A stretch of 34,132 bases of DNA from Burkholderiales bacterium (GCA_947452135.1 CANGBT010000009.1:1-34132); one strand, 5' to 3'; counted from the first letter of the stretch, positions 15,636-25,702 are shown. Translations and numbers: made by a program. Notes: generated from the sequence alone by a model not told the origin.

Positions 15636-16589
15636 ATGAGCATCGCCACTTACATCAAGGAAATCGGACGGGGCAAGGAAGGCGCGCGTTCCTTGACCAG
15701 CGAGCAGGCTCACGACCTGATGAGTCAGGTACTTGATGGCAGGGTCAGCGACCTTGAGCTTGGCGCCTTCGCGTTGGCGATGCGCATCAAGGGTGAATCC
15801 ATCGACGAATTGAGCGGCTTTCTGAACGCGGTCCGTGAGCGAAGCCTGACCTTCAGCGTTGCCGCTCCGGTGGTGATCCTTCCTTCCTACAACGGCGCGC
15901 GCAAACTGCCCAATCTGACCGCGTTGCTGGCTCTTCTGCTCGCGCAAAACGACATACCAGTGCTGGTACACGGACCAGCCAAGGACCCGTCGCGCGTGAC
16001 GACTGCCTCGGTGTTCCATGATCTGGGGCTCCCGACGGCGCTTGATGCAGCCGACATGTCGCACGCCTGGGCACGACGTGAGCCGGTGTTCATCGCCACC
16101 GAAAACCTGTGTCCGCCGCTTTCGCGCCTGCTCGATGTGCGCTGGGTGATCGGACTGCGCAACTCGGGACACACGGTGGCCAAACTGCTCGATCCGGCCA
16201 GCGGCGGTCAATCGTTCAGGATCGTCAACCACACGCATCCCGAGTACGGCGAGGTGCTGACGGGCTTTTTGCAGCGCGAGCAGGCGAATGCCATGCTGCT
16301 GCGGGGCACCGAGGGTGAGCCGGTGGCCGACCCGCGGCGCCTGCCCCGACTCGATGTGCTCCTGCAGGGTCAGTTGAGGCCCGAGCTTTCAGTGGCCGCT
16401 CAGGAGGGTGTACTCACTGAACTCCCGGTTCTGCCACGCAACATCGATGCAGCCACCACGGCGGTCTACATCCAGTCGGTGATCAGTGGAGAAAAGCCGG
16501 CGCCCGGCCCGCTGGCGCGGCAAGCCGAGTGCATCACCGCAGCGTGGCAGGTGCTGACGGGCGGGAGCGCACGCGCACGCAGCGCTTGA
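15636..16589 (+). CDS. ybiB: YbiB-type TrpD2 protein (anthranilate phosphoribosyltransferase fold)
   Basis: A 317-residue protein of the glycosyltransferase family 3 fold. The helical N-terminal domain (about 1-75; ALAMRIKGESIDELSGF near 45) is as in TrpD. The phosphoribosyl-pyrophosphate loop GTGGD is replaced by a YNGARKLPNL segment (about 88-97), so it is not an anthranilate phosphoribosyltransferase. This is the YbiB/TrpD2 pattern; E. coli YbiB is a nucleic-acid-binding protein linked to the SOS response. The ATG at 15636 is preferred over a GTG 20 codons upstream. No clear LexA box is seen in the 195-nt divergent spacer, which otherwise shows nothing identifiable. Confidence 0.88.
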   Translation: MSIATYIKEIGRGKEGARSLTSEQAHDLMSQVLDGRVSDLELGAFALAMRIKGESIDELSGFLNAVRERSLTFSVAAPVVILPSYNGARKLPNLTALLALLLAQNDIPVLVHGPAKDPSRVTTASVFHDLGLPTALDAADMSHAWARREPVFIATENLCPPLSRLLDVRWVIGLRNSGHTVAKLLDPASGGQSFRIVNHTHPEYGEVLTGFLQREQANAMLLRGTEGEPVADPRRLPRLDVLLQGQLRPELSVAAQEGVLTELPVLPRNIDAATTAVYIQSVISGEKPAPGPLARQAECITAAWQVLTGGSARARSA

Positions 16590-16607
16590 AGCAAGCCTTC
16601 CAGACGA

Positions 16608-17390
16608 TCAGCCGACCAGCCGCTGCCGGCTGGACTCGTACAGGCATACGGCCGCGGCGACGGCAACGTTGAGCGACTCTTCGCCCCCCGGCTGGGCAAT
16701 GCGCAGCGACTGGCTGCAGCGAGCTTGCAGCGCGGCCGACACGCCCTCGCCTTCGTGTCCGAGCACCCATGCGCAAGGCCACGGCAGGGTCACCTCGTGT
16801 ATGGCCTGAGCCGCGTGCGAACTGGTGGCCACCAGCGGAACACGCAGGGCACGCAAAGCCTCGGCATCGACCCCCTCGACCAATGACAAACCGAAGTGCG
16901 CCCCCATGCCTGCCCGCAAAACCTTCGGCGACCACAAGCCAGCCGTGCCCTTGAGAGCCACCACCTGAGTGAACCCAAAGGCTGAGGCGCTGCGCAGGAC
17001 CGTTCCCACATTGCCTGCGTCCTGCAGGCGGTCAAGCACCACGGTGGCAACCTCGGGCTGTATGAGCGCAGCAGGTTGCCAAGCGACGATGAATCCGATC
17101 GGCGGCGCAGACTCCAGTGCGCTGATGCCGTCCATCAGCGAGCCCGGAATCACCGACACACTCGGTGCCGCCAACGCCAGATCACGCAATGGTGATGTCC
17201 ATGCCGGTTCGGTGATCACGGCCTGAAGAGGCACCCCGCCGCGCTGCAAGAAAGCGCGACAGAGGTGATCGCCCTCGAGCCACAACTCACCGCTCTTGCG
17301 ATACGCCACCGGGTCGCGCCCCTGCTTGCGCAACCGCATGAGCAGCGGGTTGTCGCGCGAGGTGATTGACTTGACGTGAGATTCGCTCAT
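16608..17390 (-). CDS. TrmH/SpoU family RNA 2'-O-methyltransferase
   Basis: A 260-residue SPOUT enzyme. The N-terminal substrate-binding domain (about 1-100) starts [15 protein letters not shown]. The knotted catalytic domain carries motif 1 [18 protein letters not shown] (about 121-138), motif 2 [11 protein letters not shown] and motif 3 [16 protein letters not shown]. The asparagine, glutamate and serine-asparagine positions of the SpoU family are present. It methylates ribose in rRNA or tRNA; the exact nucleotide cannot be told from sequence. The start overlaps the rnhB stop (ATGA), so it is the last gene of the lpx-rnhB series. Confidence 0.9.
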   Translation of the reverse strand: MSESHVKSITSRDNPLLMRLRKQGRDPVAYRKSGELWLEGDHLCRAFLQRGGVPLQAVITEPAWTSPLRDLALAAPSVSVIPGSLMDGISALESAPPIGFIVAWQPAALIQPEVATVVLDRLQDAGNVGTVLRSASAFGFTQVVALKGTAGLWSPKVLRAGMGAHFGLSLVEGVDAEALRALRVPLVATSSHAAQAIHEVTLPWPCAWVLGHEGEGVSAALQARCSQSLRIAQPGGEESLNVAVAAAVCLYESSRQRLVG

Positions 17391-18007
17391 GGCAGCAGCA
17401 CCGCGCGGACAGGAGCAAACGAACGGCGGTGGTCCGCGCAGGCTCCGTGCGTCTTCAGGGCGGCCATGTGCGCCTGCGTGCCGTAACCCTTGTGGGTATC
17501 AAACCCATATTGCGGATGGCGTTCATGCAGCTGTGCGCAAAGCCTGTCGCGGTGTACCTTGGCAAGGATCGACGCGGCCGAGATGGCCTGTACCTTGGAG
17601 TCGCCCTGCACGATGGCCTCGGCCGGCACCGACAGCACCGGCAGCCGGTTGCCATCGACCAGTACGCGGTGCGGTCGCAAGCGCAAGCCTTCCACGGCAC
17701 GGCGCATCGCCAGCAGCGTTGCCTGCAAGATGTTCAGACGGTCGATCTCCTCAACGCTGGCTTCGGCGATGCAGCAGCACAGCGCTCTGGCGCGGATCTC
17801 GTCGAACAGCCGCTCGCGGGTCTTCGGCGAGAGCTTCTTCGAATCGGCCAGACCGCGGATCGGCTGCAGCTCATCGAGGATGACTGCGGCGGCGACGACG
17901 GGACCAGCCAGCGGCCCCCGTCCAGCCTCGTCCACGCCGGCGACCAGACCCGGCGCATCCCAGCCCAACGGCAACTGCTCAGCGCGCAAGAAAGCTCGCG
18001 ATCGCAT
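17387..18007 (-). CDS. rnhB: Ribonuclease HII
   Basis: A 206-residue enzyme that cuts RNA in RNA-DNA hybrids and single ribonucleotides in DNA. The catalytic carboxylates D26 and E27 ([13 protein letters not shown]), D118 (VDGNR) and D136 ([21 protein letters not shown]) keep the E. coli spacing (D16, E17, D108, D126). The ATG at 18007 makes the gene begin inside the end of lpxB, a 29-nt overlap. A TTG six codons later would shorten the overlap, but the ATG is the simplest choice. Confidence 0.94.
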   Translation of the reverse strand: MRSRAFLRAEQLPLGWDAPGLVAGVDEAGRGPLAGPVVAAAVILDELQPIRGLADSKKLSPKTRERLFDEIRARALCCCIAEASVEEIDRLNILQATLLAMRRAVEGLRLRPHRVLVDGNRLPVLSVPAEAIVQGDSKVQAISAASILAKVHRDRLCAQLHERHPQYGFDTHKGYGTQAHMAALKTHGACADHRRSFAPVRAVLLP

Positions 18008-19127
18008 CGGTGGCAGCCTGCGCGGTATTGCGACGCAAGTCGTGATGAAGCCGCTCGAAGCGGACCGAAAGCGCCGCGCAGGCCGCAGGGTTGTCAAGCC
18101 AGGCCAGCGCCGCGTCTGCCAACGAGCGCGCAGTGGCATTTTTCTGGAGCAGTTCGGGCACTGCGAAGTCTTCGAGAAGGATGTTGGGCAAACCCACCCA
18201 CGGCTGGTACCCGCCCTTGAACTTCATGATCTGCGCGCTCAGCCAGTGCATCTTGTAGGCGATCACCATCGGCCGCTTGAACAGCGCAGCTTCGAGCGTT
18301 GCCGTGCCGCTGGCAATCAACGTCACATCGCAGGCGGCCAATGCCTCGTGCGAGCGGCCGTCGACGAGCTGCACACCGACGCCGGGGGCGTGTTCGGCCA
18401 GCAGCGGTTCGATCATCGAGCGCAAACCCGGCGCCACAGGCAACACGAATTTCAGATCCGGCCGGCGACGCTTCATCTCCCGCGCAGCGGCCAGCAGCGC
18501 AGGCGCGATGTACTGAATCTCCACGCGGCGACTGCCGGGCAGCAGCGCCACGACGGTGTCGGTGGCGTCAAGACTCAGCGCGGCACGGCTGGCCTGACGC
18601 GGCACCTCGAGCGGGATCGCGTCGGCCAGCGGATGGCCCACATACGTCGCGTCAACGCCATGCTTCGCGTAAAGCGCGGGCTCGAAGGGAAAGATGCACA
18701 GGACGTGGTCGACGGCGCGTTTGATCTTTTCGATCCGCTCGCCGCGCCAGGCCCAAATCGACGGGCCAATGAAATGGATCGTGCGGATGCCGTTCGCCTT
18801 GAGCTTGACTTCGAGGTCGAGGTTGAAATCGGGCGCATCGACACCGATGAAAACATCGGGCGGATCGGCCAGCAAGCGTTCAGTGAGTTGGTTGCGGATA
18901 CGGAGCAGTTCGGGGTAGTGGCTGAGCACTTCGACATAGCCGCGCACCGCGAGTTTGTCGCTGGGCCACCAGGGATCGAAGCCCTGGTCCACCATCCTGG
19001 GGCCACCGATGCCGGCAGATGTCAGGTCCGGCCAGCGATGCCTGAGGCCACCCAGCAGCATTCCAGCCAGCAAATCACCAGATGCCTCGCCAGCCACCAT
19101 CGCAAGGCGAGGTGCTCGGTCGTGCAT
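17979..19127 (-). CDS. lpxB: Lipid-A-disaccharide synthase
   Basis: A 382-residue peripheral membrane glycosyltransferase (GT19) that joins UDP-diacylglucosamine and lipid X to form the lipid A disaccharide. Family motifs are [10 protein letters not shown] near the N-terminus, the DAPDFNL strand, [16 protein letters not shown] and [10 protein letters not shown], plus [11 protein letters not shown] in the nucleotide-binding C-terminal domain. Length equals the E. coli enzyme (382). I use the ATG at 19127. A TTG at 19154 would bring it within nine bases of lpxA. Confidence 0.95.
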   Translation of the reverse strand: MHDRAPRLAMVAGEASGDLLAGMLLGGLRHRWPDLTSAGIGGPRMVDQGFDPWWPSDKLAVRGYVEVLSHYPELLRIRNQLTERLLADPPDVFIGVDAPDFNLDLEVKLKANGIRTIHFIGPSIWAWRGERIEKIKRAVDHVLCIFPFEPALYAKHGVDATYVGHPLADAIPLEVPRQASRAALSLDATDTVVALLPGSRRVEIQYIAPALLAAAREMKRRRPDLKFVLPVAPGLRSMIEPLLAEHAPGVGVQLVDGRSHEALAACDVTLIASGTATLEAALFKRPMVIAYKMHWLSAQIMKFKGGYQPWVGLPNILLEDFAVPELLQKNATARSLADAALAWLDNPAACAALSVRFERLHHDLRRNTAQAATDAIASFLAR

Positions 19128-19162
19128 AGACGGTCGACGGCGGACTTGTGGCAAACGCCGAC

Positions 19163-19951
19163 TCAGCGGGCAATGCCGCGGCGGGAATGCTCGAGGAACG
19201 TGCTCATGGTGGCAACGTCGGCGGCCGCATCAGGCATGCTCGACGGCAATGCGGCGATAGCATCCCGCGCCTGTTCGAGAGAGTGACCCTCCCGATAAAG
19301 TAACCGGTGCATCTGCTTGATGGCTGCAATGCGTTCCGGGCTGAAACCCCGGCGGCGCAGGCCCTCGACGTTGAAGCCGCGAACCGACAACGGATTGCCA
19401 TCGACTGTCATGAACGGCGGCACGTCTTGTGACACCGCGCTGGAAAAGCCGATCATCGCGTGCGGCCCGACCTTAACGAACTGGTGCAAACCGCTGAGCC
19501 CGCCGACGATCGCCCAGTCACCCACCTGAACGTGCCCGGCCAGGCCCACATAGTTGGCCATGATGATCTGGTTGCCCACTTCGCAGTCGTGGGCGATGTG
19601 CACGTAGCCCATCACCCAGTTGTCGTCGCCGATCGACGTCACGCCGCGGTCCTGGATGGTGCCGATGTTGAAGGTGCACCCCTCGCGAATCGTGTTGCGG
19701 TTCCCGATGTGCAGTTCGGTGGGTTCGCCCGCGTACTTCTTGTCTTGCGGGATCGCACCAATCGAGCAGAACTGGAAGATCCGGTTATCGCGACCAATCG
19801 TGGTGCGGCCTTCGATCACGCAATGCGGTCCGATGGATGTGCCGGCGCCAATGCGCACATGAGAACGCACGATGCTGAAGGCATCGACGCTGACCGACTC
19901 ATCGAGCTCTGCCCCGTCTTCGATGATGGCGGTGGGGTGGATCAAAGCCAT
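19163..19951 (-). CDS. lpxA: UDP-N-acetylglucosamine acyltransferase
   Basis: A 262-residue trimeric left-handed beta-helix protein that performs the first step of lipid A synthesis. Hexapeptide repeats run from about residue 5 to 185, followed by an alpha-helical C-terminal domain. The catalytic base is H121 in [11 protein letters not shown], equivalent to E. coli H125. The residue at the acyl-chain ruler position (E. coli G173, P. aeruginosa M169) is F169 here, in AMIGFSSA. This suggests a shorter hydroxyacyl donor such as C10. The gene follows fabZ by 63 nt. Confidence 0.96.
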   Translation of the reverse strand: MALIHPTAIIEDGAELDESVSVDAFSIVRSHVRIGAGTSIGPHCVIEGRTTIGRDNRIFQFCSIGAIPQDKKYAGEPTELHIGNRNTIREGCTFNIGTIQDRGVTSIGDDNWVMGYVHIAHDCEVGNQIIMANYVGLAGHVQVGDWAIVGGLSGLHQFVKVGPHAMIGFSSAVSQDVPPFMTVDGNPLSVRGFNVEGLRRRGFSPERIAAIKQMHRLLYREGHSLEQARDAIAALPSSMPDAAADVATMSTFLEHSRRGIAR

Positions 19952-20014
19952 GATTCAACCGAGTCCGAAAAGGGTTCCAAGACGATCAGTGACCGCGAAG
20001 GCTCGCGCTGTAGA

Positions 20015-20455
20015 TCAAAGAACCGTGCGTGTGGTGCACAACAGGCTCGCTTCGACGACAGTGTCCCCGTCGACCGACGCGCGCGCCTTGAACCTGAGAA
20101 TGCTCGCCTTTTTCCGCTCGAGCCAGACCTCGAGCACCATCTGATCGCCTGGTTCGACTGGCCGCTTGAAGCGCGCGTCGTCAATGCCTGCGAAGTAGAA
20201 CACCGAGTTGTCACCCGCCTCACCGAAGCTCTTGTAGCCCAGGATCGCGGCGGCCTGGGCCAGCGCCTCGATCATCAGCACGCCAGGCATCACCGGACGA
20301 AACGGGAAGTGGCCGCTGAAGTAAGGCTCGTTGATGCTCACGTTCTTGAGCGCCTTGATGCGTACGCCCACTTCCAGTTCGAGAACGCGGTCCACGAGCA
20401 AGATCGGGAAGCGGTGCGGCAGCGTTTTCAGTATTTCGTGGATGTCCATCGTCAT
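20015..20455 (-). CDS. fabZ: (3R)-hydroxyacyl-ACP dehydratase
   Basis: A 146-residue hot-dog-fold dehydratase of fatty acid elongation, which competes with LpxA and LpxD for hydroxyacyl-ACP. The [13 protein letters not shown] opening and the active-site segment [20 protein letters not shown], with catalytic His and the following Glu, are clear. The ATG at 20455 overlaps the lpxD stop (ATGA) and has GGA upstream; a second ATG two codons later is possible. The lpxD-fabZ-lpxA order ties acyl supply to lipid A synthesis. Confidence 0.96.
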   Translation of the reverse strand: MTMDIHEILKTLPHRFPILLVDRVLELEVGVRIKALKNVSINEPYFSGHFPFRPVMPGVLMIEALAQAAAILGYKSFGEAGDNSVFYFAGIDDARFKRPVEPGDQMVLEVWLERKKASILRFKARASVDGDTVVEASLLCTTRTVL

Positions 20456-21516
20456 GTGTTTCCGGTTTCTTTTTTCTTCTCAAGCACCCTGATGCGATCA
20501 CGCAAACGGTGCAACTGGCGCAACGTGGCAGCGTTCTTTTCCCAAGAAGCATTGTCGTCGATGGGAAACAGACCCGTGTAGACACCAGGTCGCTGTATCG
20601 AGTGAGACGCCACCGTTCTCGCCGAGATGTGAACGTGATCTGCCAGCGTCACATGGCCCGACACTCCCGCACCGCCAGCCAGCGTGCAGTGCGCCCCGAT
20701 GCGCGCGCTGCCGGCCACTGCAGCCGTGCCGGCCATCGCGGTATGGGCGCCGACGTGCACGTTGTGTGCGATCTGAACCAAATTGTCGAGTTTGACTCCG
20801 TCTTCGATCACGGTGTCGTCCAAGGCGCCACGGTCGATGCAGGTGTTGGCGCCAATTTCCACGTCGTCGCCAATGCGCACACCACCAAGCTGCTCGATCT
20901 TTTCCCAACGGCCACCGCTTGGCGCGAAACCGAAACCGTCGGCACCGATCACCACGCCTCCATGAACAACGCCACGAGCCCCGATGTGACAACGAGAGCC
21001 CAGCACCACTTGGGGCGCCAGCCGCGTCTGTGACCCCACGGATGCAGCCTCGCCAACAAAGCACTGCGCGCCAATCACCGCCCCGTCACCAATCTCTGCG
21101 GCGTCTTCAATGACAGCCAGTGGACCGACCGAAACGCCTGTACCAAGCCGTGCACCCGGATGAATCACGGCACTGGCGTGGATGCTCGGTGGTATCGCTG
21201 CGCGCCTGCGCGTCGCCCACAGTTGGGTCAGGCGGGCGTAGCACAGATACGGATCACTCGCCACCAAGGTCGGGCCACGGGCTACAGCCGCATCGCGATG
21301 CAAAGCTGAGACGATGAGGCAACCGGCCTTCGATGAGGCCAACTGCGCCAAGTAGCGAGGATTGGAGATGAATGAAATCGTGTCAGCGGTGGCGCTGTCG
21401 AGGGGACCGATGCGACTGACGAGCAGGTCAGGGTCGCCGATCAGTTCTGCGCCAAGTTGATCCGCTAGTTCGCCAAGTGCAAACTGGATGGCCGCATCAC
21501 TTGGCGCCTTGAGCAT
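20452..21516 (-). CDS. lpxD: UDP-3-O-(3-hydroxyacyl)glucosamine N-acyltransferase
   Basis: A 354-residue left-handed beta-helix acyltransferase, third step of lipid A synthesis. The N-terminal uridine-binding domain (about 1-100) is followed by hexapeptide repeats (about 108-320) and a C-terminal helix with [20 protein letters not shown]. The catalytic histidine is in the [12 protein letters not shown] segment, and the GADGFGFAP motif is conserved. The ATG at 21516 lies inside the end of ompH, giving a 20-nt overlap. Length is close to the E. coli protein (341), with a slightly longer N-terminus. Confidence 0.95.
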   Translation of the reverse strand: MLKAPSDAAIQFALGELADQLGAELIGDPDLLVSRIGPLDSATADTISFISNPRYLAQLASSKAGCLIVSALHRDAAVARGPTLVASDPYLCYARLTQLWATRRRAAIPPSIHASAVIHPGARLGTGVSVGPLAVIEDAAEIGDGAVIGAQCFVGEAASVGSQTRLAPQVVLGSRCHIGARGVVHGGVVIGADGFGFAPSGGRWEKIEQLGGVRIGDDVEIGANTCIDRGALDDTVIEDGVKLDNLVQIAHNVHVGAHTAMAGTAAVAGSARIGAHCTLAGGAGVSGHVTLADHVHISARTVASHSIQRPGVYTGLFPIDDNASWEKNAATLRQLHRLRDRIRVLEKKKETGNT

Positions 21517-22009
21517 TCAGTGCCTTGACCACCTTGTCCGTGATGTCGACGCGAGCCCCCGCAAAGACGGCTTCCTGCAGGATCAGGTCGTACTTCTCGG
21601 ACTCGAAAATCTGCTTGATAACCTTGTTGGCTCGCTCCACAACCACGGAGAGTTCTTCGTTCTTGCGCTGTGTCAGATCTTCTTGAAACTCGCGGCGCTT
21701 GCGTTGGAACTCCCGATCCTGATCGACCAGTTCGCGCTGGCGGCGGGTACGTTCAGATTCGCTCAACGTGGGCGCTTCCTTTTCAAGCTTTTCGCCAGCG
21801 GCCTTGATCTTGCCGGCAATATCAGCCATCTCCTTGTCGCGCTTCGAAAATTCAGCCTCAAGCTTGGCCTGAGCAGCCTTGGCCGGGGTCGCATCACGCA
21901 ACACACGGTCACTGTTCACATAACCAATTTTGAGTTCGTCCGCATGCGCTCCAAACACAGAGCCAACAAGCAAAGTGGCGGCCAGAGCCTTAGCAAAATA
22001 CCTGTTCAT
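21497..22009 (-). CDS. ompH: Periplasmic chaperone Skp/OmpH
   Basis: A 170-residue chaperone that carries unfolded outer-membrane proteins through the periplasm to BamA. A signal peptide ends at about residue 24 (AHA). The [14 protein letters not shown] strand and a long coiled-coil hairpin (about 45-125, rich in K, E, R and Q) form the tentacle; a terminal core strand follows. The start ATG shares one base with the bamA stop (TGATG), so translation is coupled to bamA. Confidence 0.93.
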   Translation of the reverse strand: MNRYFAKALAATLLVGSVFGAHADELKIGYVNSDRVLRDATPAKAAQAKLEAEFSKRDKEMADIAGKIKAAGEKLEKEAPTLSESERTRRQRELVDQDREFQRKRREFQEDLTQRKNEELSVVVERANKVIKQIFESEKYDLILQEAVFAGARVDITDKVVKALNAQGAK

Positions 22010-24324
22010 CAAAACGCGGTCCCGATCTGGAATTGAAGTTTCTGAATTCTATCCGTAGGCTGTTTCTTGATTGGTGATCCGTAGCTGACCTTCAGCGGAC
22101 CCACCGGCGATACCCAACTTACGCCCAAACCGACCGAGGCGCGCAGACTGTCAAAGGTCAACTTATCTTGGACCGCCCACACGTTACCGAAGTCAAGGTA
22201 AGTGAAAAGGCGCAAGGTACGGTCATTGCCGGTACCTGGCAAAGGCACATACAACTCCGTGTTGACGTTCAGACGTCGGTTGCCACCAATAAAGGCACCA
22301 AGGTTGTCGACCTGACCCAAAGAGCCCTGCTCGAAACCACGAACCGAACCCAGACCGCCGCCGAAGAAGTTCTTGAAGATCGGATAGTCGCGGCCCATCA
22401 GACCGCGGCCATACCCGGCTTGGGCATTGATGGCCAACGTGAATCGGCGAATCGGGGTGAAGTACTGCTGGTACTGCAAATCGGTCTTGAAGTAGCGCTG
22501 ATCCCCCACGACGCCCAGATCGACATTGACTCGCTTCAAGCTCCCCTCGGTAGGAACCAGCGCGCTGTCTCGCAAGTCGCGAGTCCAGCCGATGGTGAGG
22601 GGGAACGACGTGCTGGTCGAACCAAACTGCTTTCGGTAGCGGAAATAGCTGTCCGGCATGTTGTCGCGGCCTTCGATGGTGGTCTGCTCGTAGCCCACCC
22701 CGAAGAAGACCGTGTCGTATTCCGTGAACGGAACCCCGAACCGAACCGAGCCGCCTGGCGTGATCAACTTGTAGTCCTCGCCCCGGCTGTTCAGCGGTTT
22801 GGTGGTGCGGTAGTAGACGTCGAAAGATCGCGAGATGCCATCGACCGTGTAGTAGGGGTCAGACGTGCTCAGCGCCACGGTGAACTGCGACTTGCTGGTG
22901 TTGATGTCCAGCCCCAGGTAGTGGCCGCTGCCGAAGATGTTGTCCTGCTTGACAGACATCGTCAGTGCCAGCTTGTCGGCGCTCGAAAAGCCGACGCCCA
23001 GCATCAAATTGCCGGTCGGCTTTTCCTTGACCGTGAGGGTCAGGTCCACCTGATCGGCGCTGCCCGGCACCTCGGACGTATCGATGTTGACCTCGGAAAA
23101 GTAGCCCAAGCGGTCCACTCGGTCGCGCGACAGCTTGATCTTGCGACCGTCGTACCAGGACGATTCGAACTGGCGGAATTCGCGTCGAACCACCTCGTCG
23201 CGGGACCGTGAGTTGCCGGACACGTTGATGCGGCGCACATAGACACGACGCTGTGGATCGCCGACCAGGTTCAGCACCACCCGGGCGTTTGTCCGATCAA
23301 TGTCCGGACGCGCTTCAACACGAGCGAAGGCGTAGCCGAAGGTGCCGAATTTCTCGACGAAGGCCTTCGTCGTCGCGGCCACGTCTTCTGCACGGTAGGG
23401 CTCACCGGGCTTGATGGTCACCAGCGACTTGAACTCATCGGCCTTGGACAGGTACTCGCCCTCAAGCTTCACACCCGTGACGACGTAGGCCTGCCCCTCT
23501 TTCACGTTGATCGTGACCGAGATGTCCTGCTTGTCAGGAGAAATGGCGACCTGGGTGGACTCGATATTGAACTCGAGGTAGCCGCGGTTGAGGTAGTACG
23601 CACGCAGCGTTTCAAGATCGGCGTTGAGCTTCGAGCGCGAGTAGCGGTCAGCCTTCGTGTACCAGCTCAGCCAGCCCGATTCGCTCAGATCGAAAAGTCC
23701 CTTCAGGGTGCTCTCACTGAACGCGCTGTTGCCCACGATGTGGATGTCGCGGATCCTGGCCATCGCCCCTTCGGTCACGTTGAAGGTGACATTGACACGG
23801 TTGCGCTCCTGCGGGGTCACCGTGGTGACGATCTCGACGCCGTAAAGGCTGCGGCTGAGGTACTGACGCTTGAGTTCTTGCTCGGCACGGTCTGCCAGCG
23901 CCTTGTCAAACGGCTGCCCCTCAGAGATGCCGAAGTCTTTGAGCGCCTTGATCAGGGCGTCCTTCTCGAATTCCTTGAGCCCCACGAAGTCGATGCCGCT
24001 GATCACGGAGCGCTCCTCCACGATCACCACGGCGACCGTGCCGTCGATCTCGATGCGCACATCCTTGAACAGTCCCGTGGCAAAAAGCGCGCGCAAAGCG
24101 GCCGCGCCCTTGTCGTCTGAATAGCTGTCCCCGATGCGGAATGGCAGGGACGCGAACACGGTTCCGGCATCAGCGCGCTGCAACCCCTCCACACGAATGT
24201 CGGTGAGTTTGAAAGGCTCGACCGCCCAGGCGGGAGATGCCTGGAACAACGCCGTCAGCACGATCGACATCAACGCAAGACGCCACAACGCCAAGCGGGA
24301 AGAGATAGGGGAAATGGGTCGCAT
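22009..24324 (-). CDS. bamA: Outer membrane protein assembly factor BamA
   Basis: A 771-residue Omp85 protein. A signal peptide ends near PAWA (about residue 34). Five POTRA domains (about 35-435) open FKLTDIRVEGLQRADAGTVF. The 16-stranded barrel has the loop-6 signature GSVRGFEQGSLG and ends in a terminal strand finishing GTAF. It folds and inserts outer-membrane proteins. The ATG at 24324 is seven bases past the rseP stop. Just upstream lies CCTCCT, which is not a Shine-Dalgarno but its complement, so initiation probably depends on ribosomes terminating at rseP. An ATG at 24270 is less likely because it trims the signal peptide. Confidence 0.95.
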   Translation of the reverse strand: MRPISPISSRLALWRLALMSIVLTALFQASPAWAVEPFKLTDIRVEGLQRADAGTVFASLPFRIGDSYSDDKGAAALRALFATGLFKDVRIEIDGTVAVVIVEERSVISGIDFVGLKEFEKDALIKALKDFGISEGQPFDKALADRAEQELKRQYLSRSLYGVEIVTTVTPQERNRVNVTFNVTEGAMARIRDIHIVGNSAFSESTLKGLFDLSESGWLSWYTKADRYSRSKLNADLETLRAYYLNRGYLEFNIESTQVAISPDKQDISVTINVKEGQAYVVTGVKLEGEYLSKADEFKSLVTIKPGEPYRAEDVAATTKAFVEKFGTFGYAFARVEARPDIDRTNARVVLNLVGDPQRRVYVRRINVSGNSRSRDEVVRREFRQFESSWYDGRKIKLSRDRVDRLGYFSEVNIDTSEVPGSADQVDLTLTVKEKPTGNLMLGVGFSSADKLALTMSVKQDNIFGSGHYLGLDINTSKSQFTVALSTSDPYYTVDGISRSFDVYYRTTKPLNSRGEDYKLITPGGSVRFGVPFTEYDTVFFGVGYEQTTIEGRDNMPDSYFRYRKQFGSTSTSFPLTIGWTRDLRDSALVPTEGSLKRVNVDLGVVGDQRYFKTDLQYQQYFTPIRRFTLAINAQAGYGRGLMGRDYPIFKNFFGGGLGSVRGFEQGSLGQVDNLGAFIGGNRRLNVNTELYVPLPGTGNDRTLRLFTYLDFGNVWAVQDKLTFDSLRASVGLGVSWVSPVGPLKVSYGSPIKKQPTDRIQKLQFQIGTAF

Positions 24325-24331
24325 AGGAGGA

Positions 24332-25702
24332 TCAGTGCAGGCCCACAAGGCGGGCCACGTCGTTGAAGAGGGCGATGGACATCAAGGCCAGCATGATGGC
24401 CGCGCCACCGCGCTGCAGGCGTTCCAGCCACAACTCCGGGATCGGTCGACCCGTTGTCGCTTCGAAAAGATGGTACATGAGGTGCCCGCCGTCGAGCATG
24501 GGCAGCGGCAAGAGGTTCAGAACGCCAAGACTGATGCTCACCACCGCCAAGAAACCGAGGTAGTACGCAAGTCCTATGCGAACCGACTGGCCCGCGTAGT
24601 CGGCGATCGTGATGGGGCCGGTGAGGTTCTTAAGCGAGGCCTGGCCGATCACCATCTTGCCGAACATCTGCAGGGTCAGCGTCGACATGTCCCAAGTGCG
24701 CGTCACCGCGTACGACAGCCCCTCGATGAAGTCGTAGCGAACCACGACCATCTCGGGCGGAGCACCGATGAAGGCATCAACACGGCCGATGCGCTTACCC
24801 CCGTCGTCCACCGCCACCGGTTCGACCACGATGTCCAGCCGCTGACCGGCTCGCTCGACGTCCCAGTGCTGGGGCGCCGCCGCGCCTGCCGAGGCGCTGG
24901 CGCGAATGGTCTCCCGCAAACTGAATGCGTCAGCGACGGGCACGCCATCCACCGCCCAAACATGATCCCCCGCCTGCAAACCAGCGGCCTCGGCAGCGCC
25001 ACCGGACTTGATCTTGCCCATCACCGGCTCGGAATACGCCCCTCCAAAGCCCACGCGCCGCATCAACTCAGAGTCAACCTCCCGGCTGTCGAGTTGGTCC
25101 AGTTCGAGCACAACGCTGCGCTCGTGCTGGCCTTTGGTATCACTGACTCGCAGGTGCAGGAGTTGCGAGCGCAGCACCGCCTGGGTGACATGCCAGCCCA
25201 GATCGGTGGCCGAGCGGACTTCGGTCCAGTCTTGACCGTCTTGTGACGCCTCGCGCACCCAGTCGCCCGAGTGCAGCCCGGCGCGTTCGGCCACGCTGGA
25301 CGCCAGCGGAGCGCTGAGCAGCGCCTTCGGTTCGTCCATGCCGATCCAGTGGGCACCGGCATACAAAACGATGGCCAGCAACAGATTCGCCACCGGACCT
25401 GCGGCCACGATGAACGAGCGCTTCCAAAGCGACTGCACGTTGAAGGCCAGATGACGTTCGGCCGGCGTCACCGGCGCCTCACGCTCGTCAAGCATGCGCA
25501 CATAGCCTCCGAACGGCAGCAAAGAGACCACGAATTCCGTGCTGTCGGGTGTTGCCTGGCGACGCCACACGACACGACCGAAACCCACCGAAAACCGCAG
25601 CACCTTCACGCCACATGCCACGGCGATCCGGTAGTGCCCGTACTCGTGGACGACGATCAACACACCGAGCGTCAGGATGAACGCCAGCACGGTAGTGATC
25701 AT
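24332..25702 (-). CDS. rseP: Site-2 intramembrane metalloprotease RseP
   Basis: A 456-residue inner-membrane zinc protease that cleaves the anti-sigma factor RseA in the envelope stress response. The zinc motif HEYGH is at residues 19-23 in the first membrane segment. The second zinc ligand is in NLLPLPMLDGGHL (about 393-405). Two PDZ domains lie between (about 125-210 and 215-300). The start ATG overlaps the dxr stop (ATGA). Its place beside bamA, ompH and the lpx genes fits the envelope-stress network. Confidence 0.95.
   Translation of the reverse strand: MITTVLAFILTLGVLIVVHEYGHYRIAVACGVKVLRFSVGFGRVVWRRQATPDSTEFVVSLLPFGGYVRMLDEREAPVTPAERHLAFNVQSLWKRSFIVAAGPVANLLLAIVLYAGAHWIGMDEPKALLSAPLASSVAERAGLHSGDWVREASQDGQDWTEVRSATDLGWHVTQAVLRSQLLHLRVSDTKGQHERSVVLELDQLDSREVDSELMRRVGFGGAYSEPVMGKIKSGGAAEAAGLQAGDHVWAVDGVPVADAFSLRETIRASASAGAAAPQHWDVERAGQRLDIVVEPVAVDDGGKRIGRVDAFIGAPPEMVVVRYDFIEGLSYAVTRTWDMSTLTLQMFGKMVIGQASLKNLTGPITIADYAGQSVRIGLAYYLGFLAVVSISLGVLNLLPLPMLDGGHLMYHLFEATTGRPIPELWLERLQRGGAAIMLALMSIALFNDVARLVGLH

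Noticed and set aside
16584-16596. Small GCTTG/CAAGC hairpin between ybiB and the methyltransferase gene
   Set aside because: A 5-bp stem with a three-base loop and no U-tract is too weak to call a terminator.
17490-19286. 598-codon plus-strand open frame opposite rnhB, lpxB and the end of lpxA
   Set aside because: No family similarity is recognisable; composition is that of antisense GC-rich DNA and the opposite strand holds clear essential genes.
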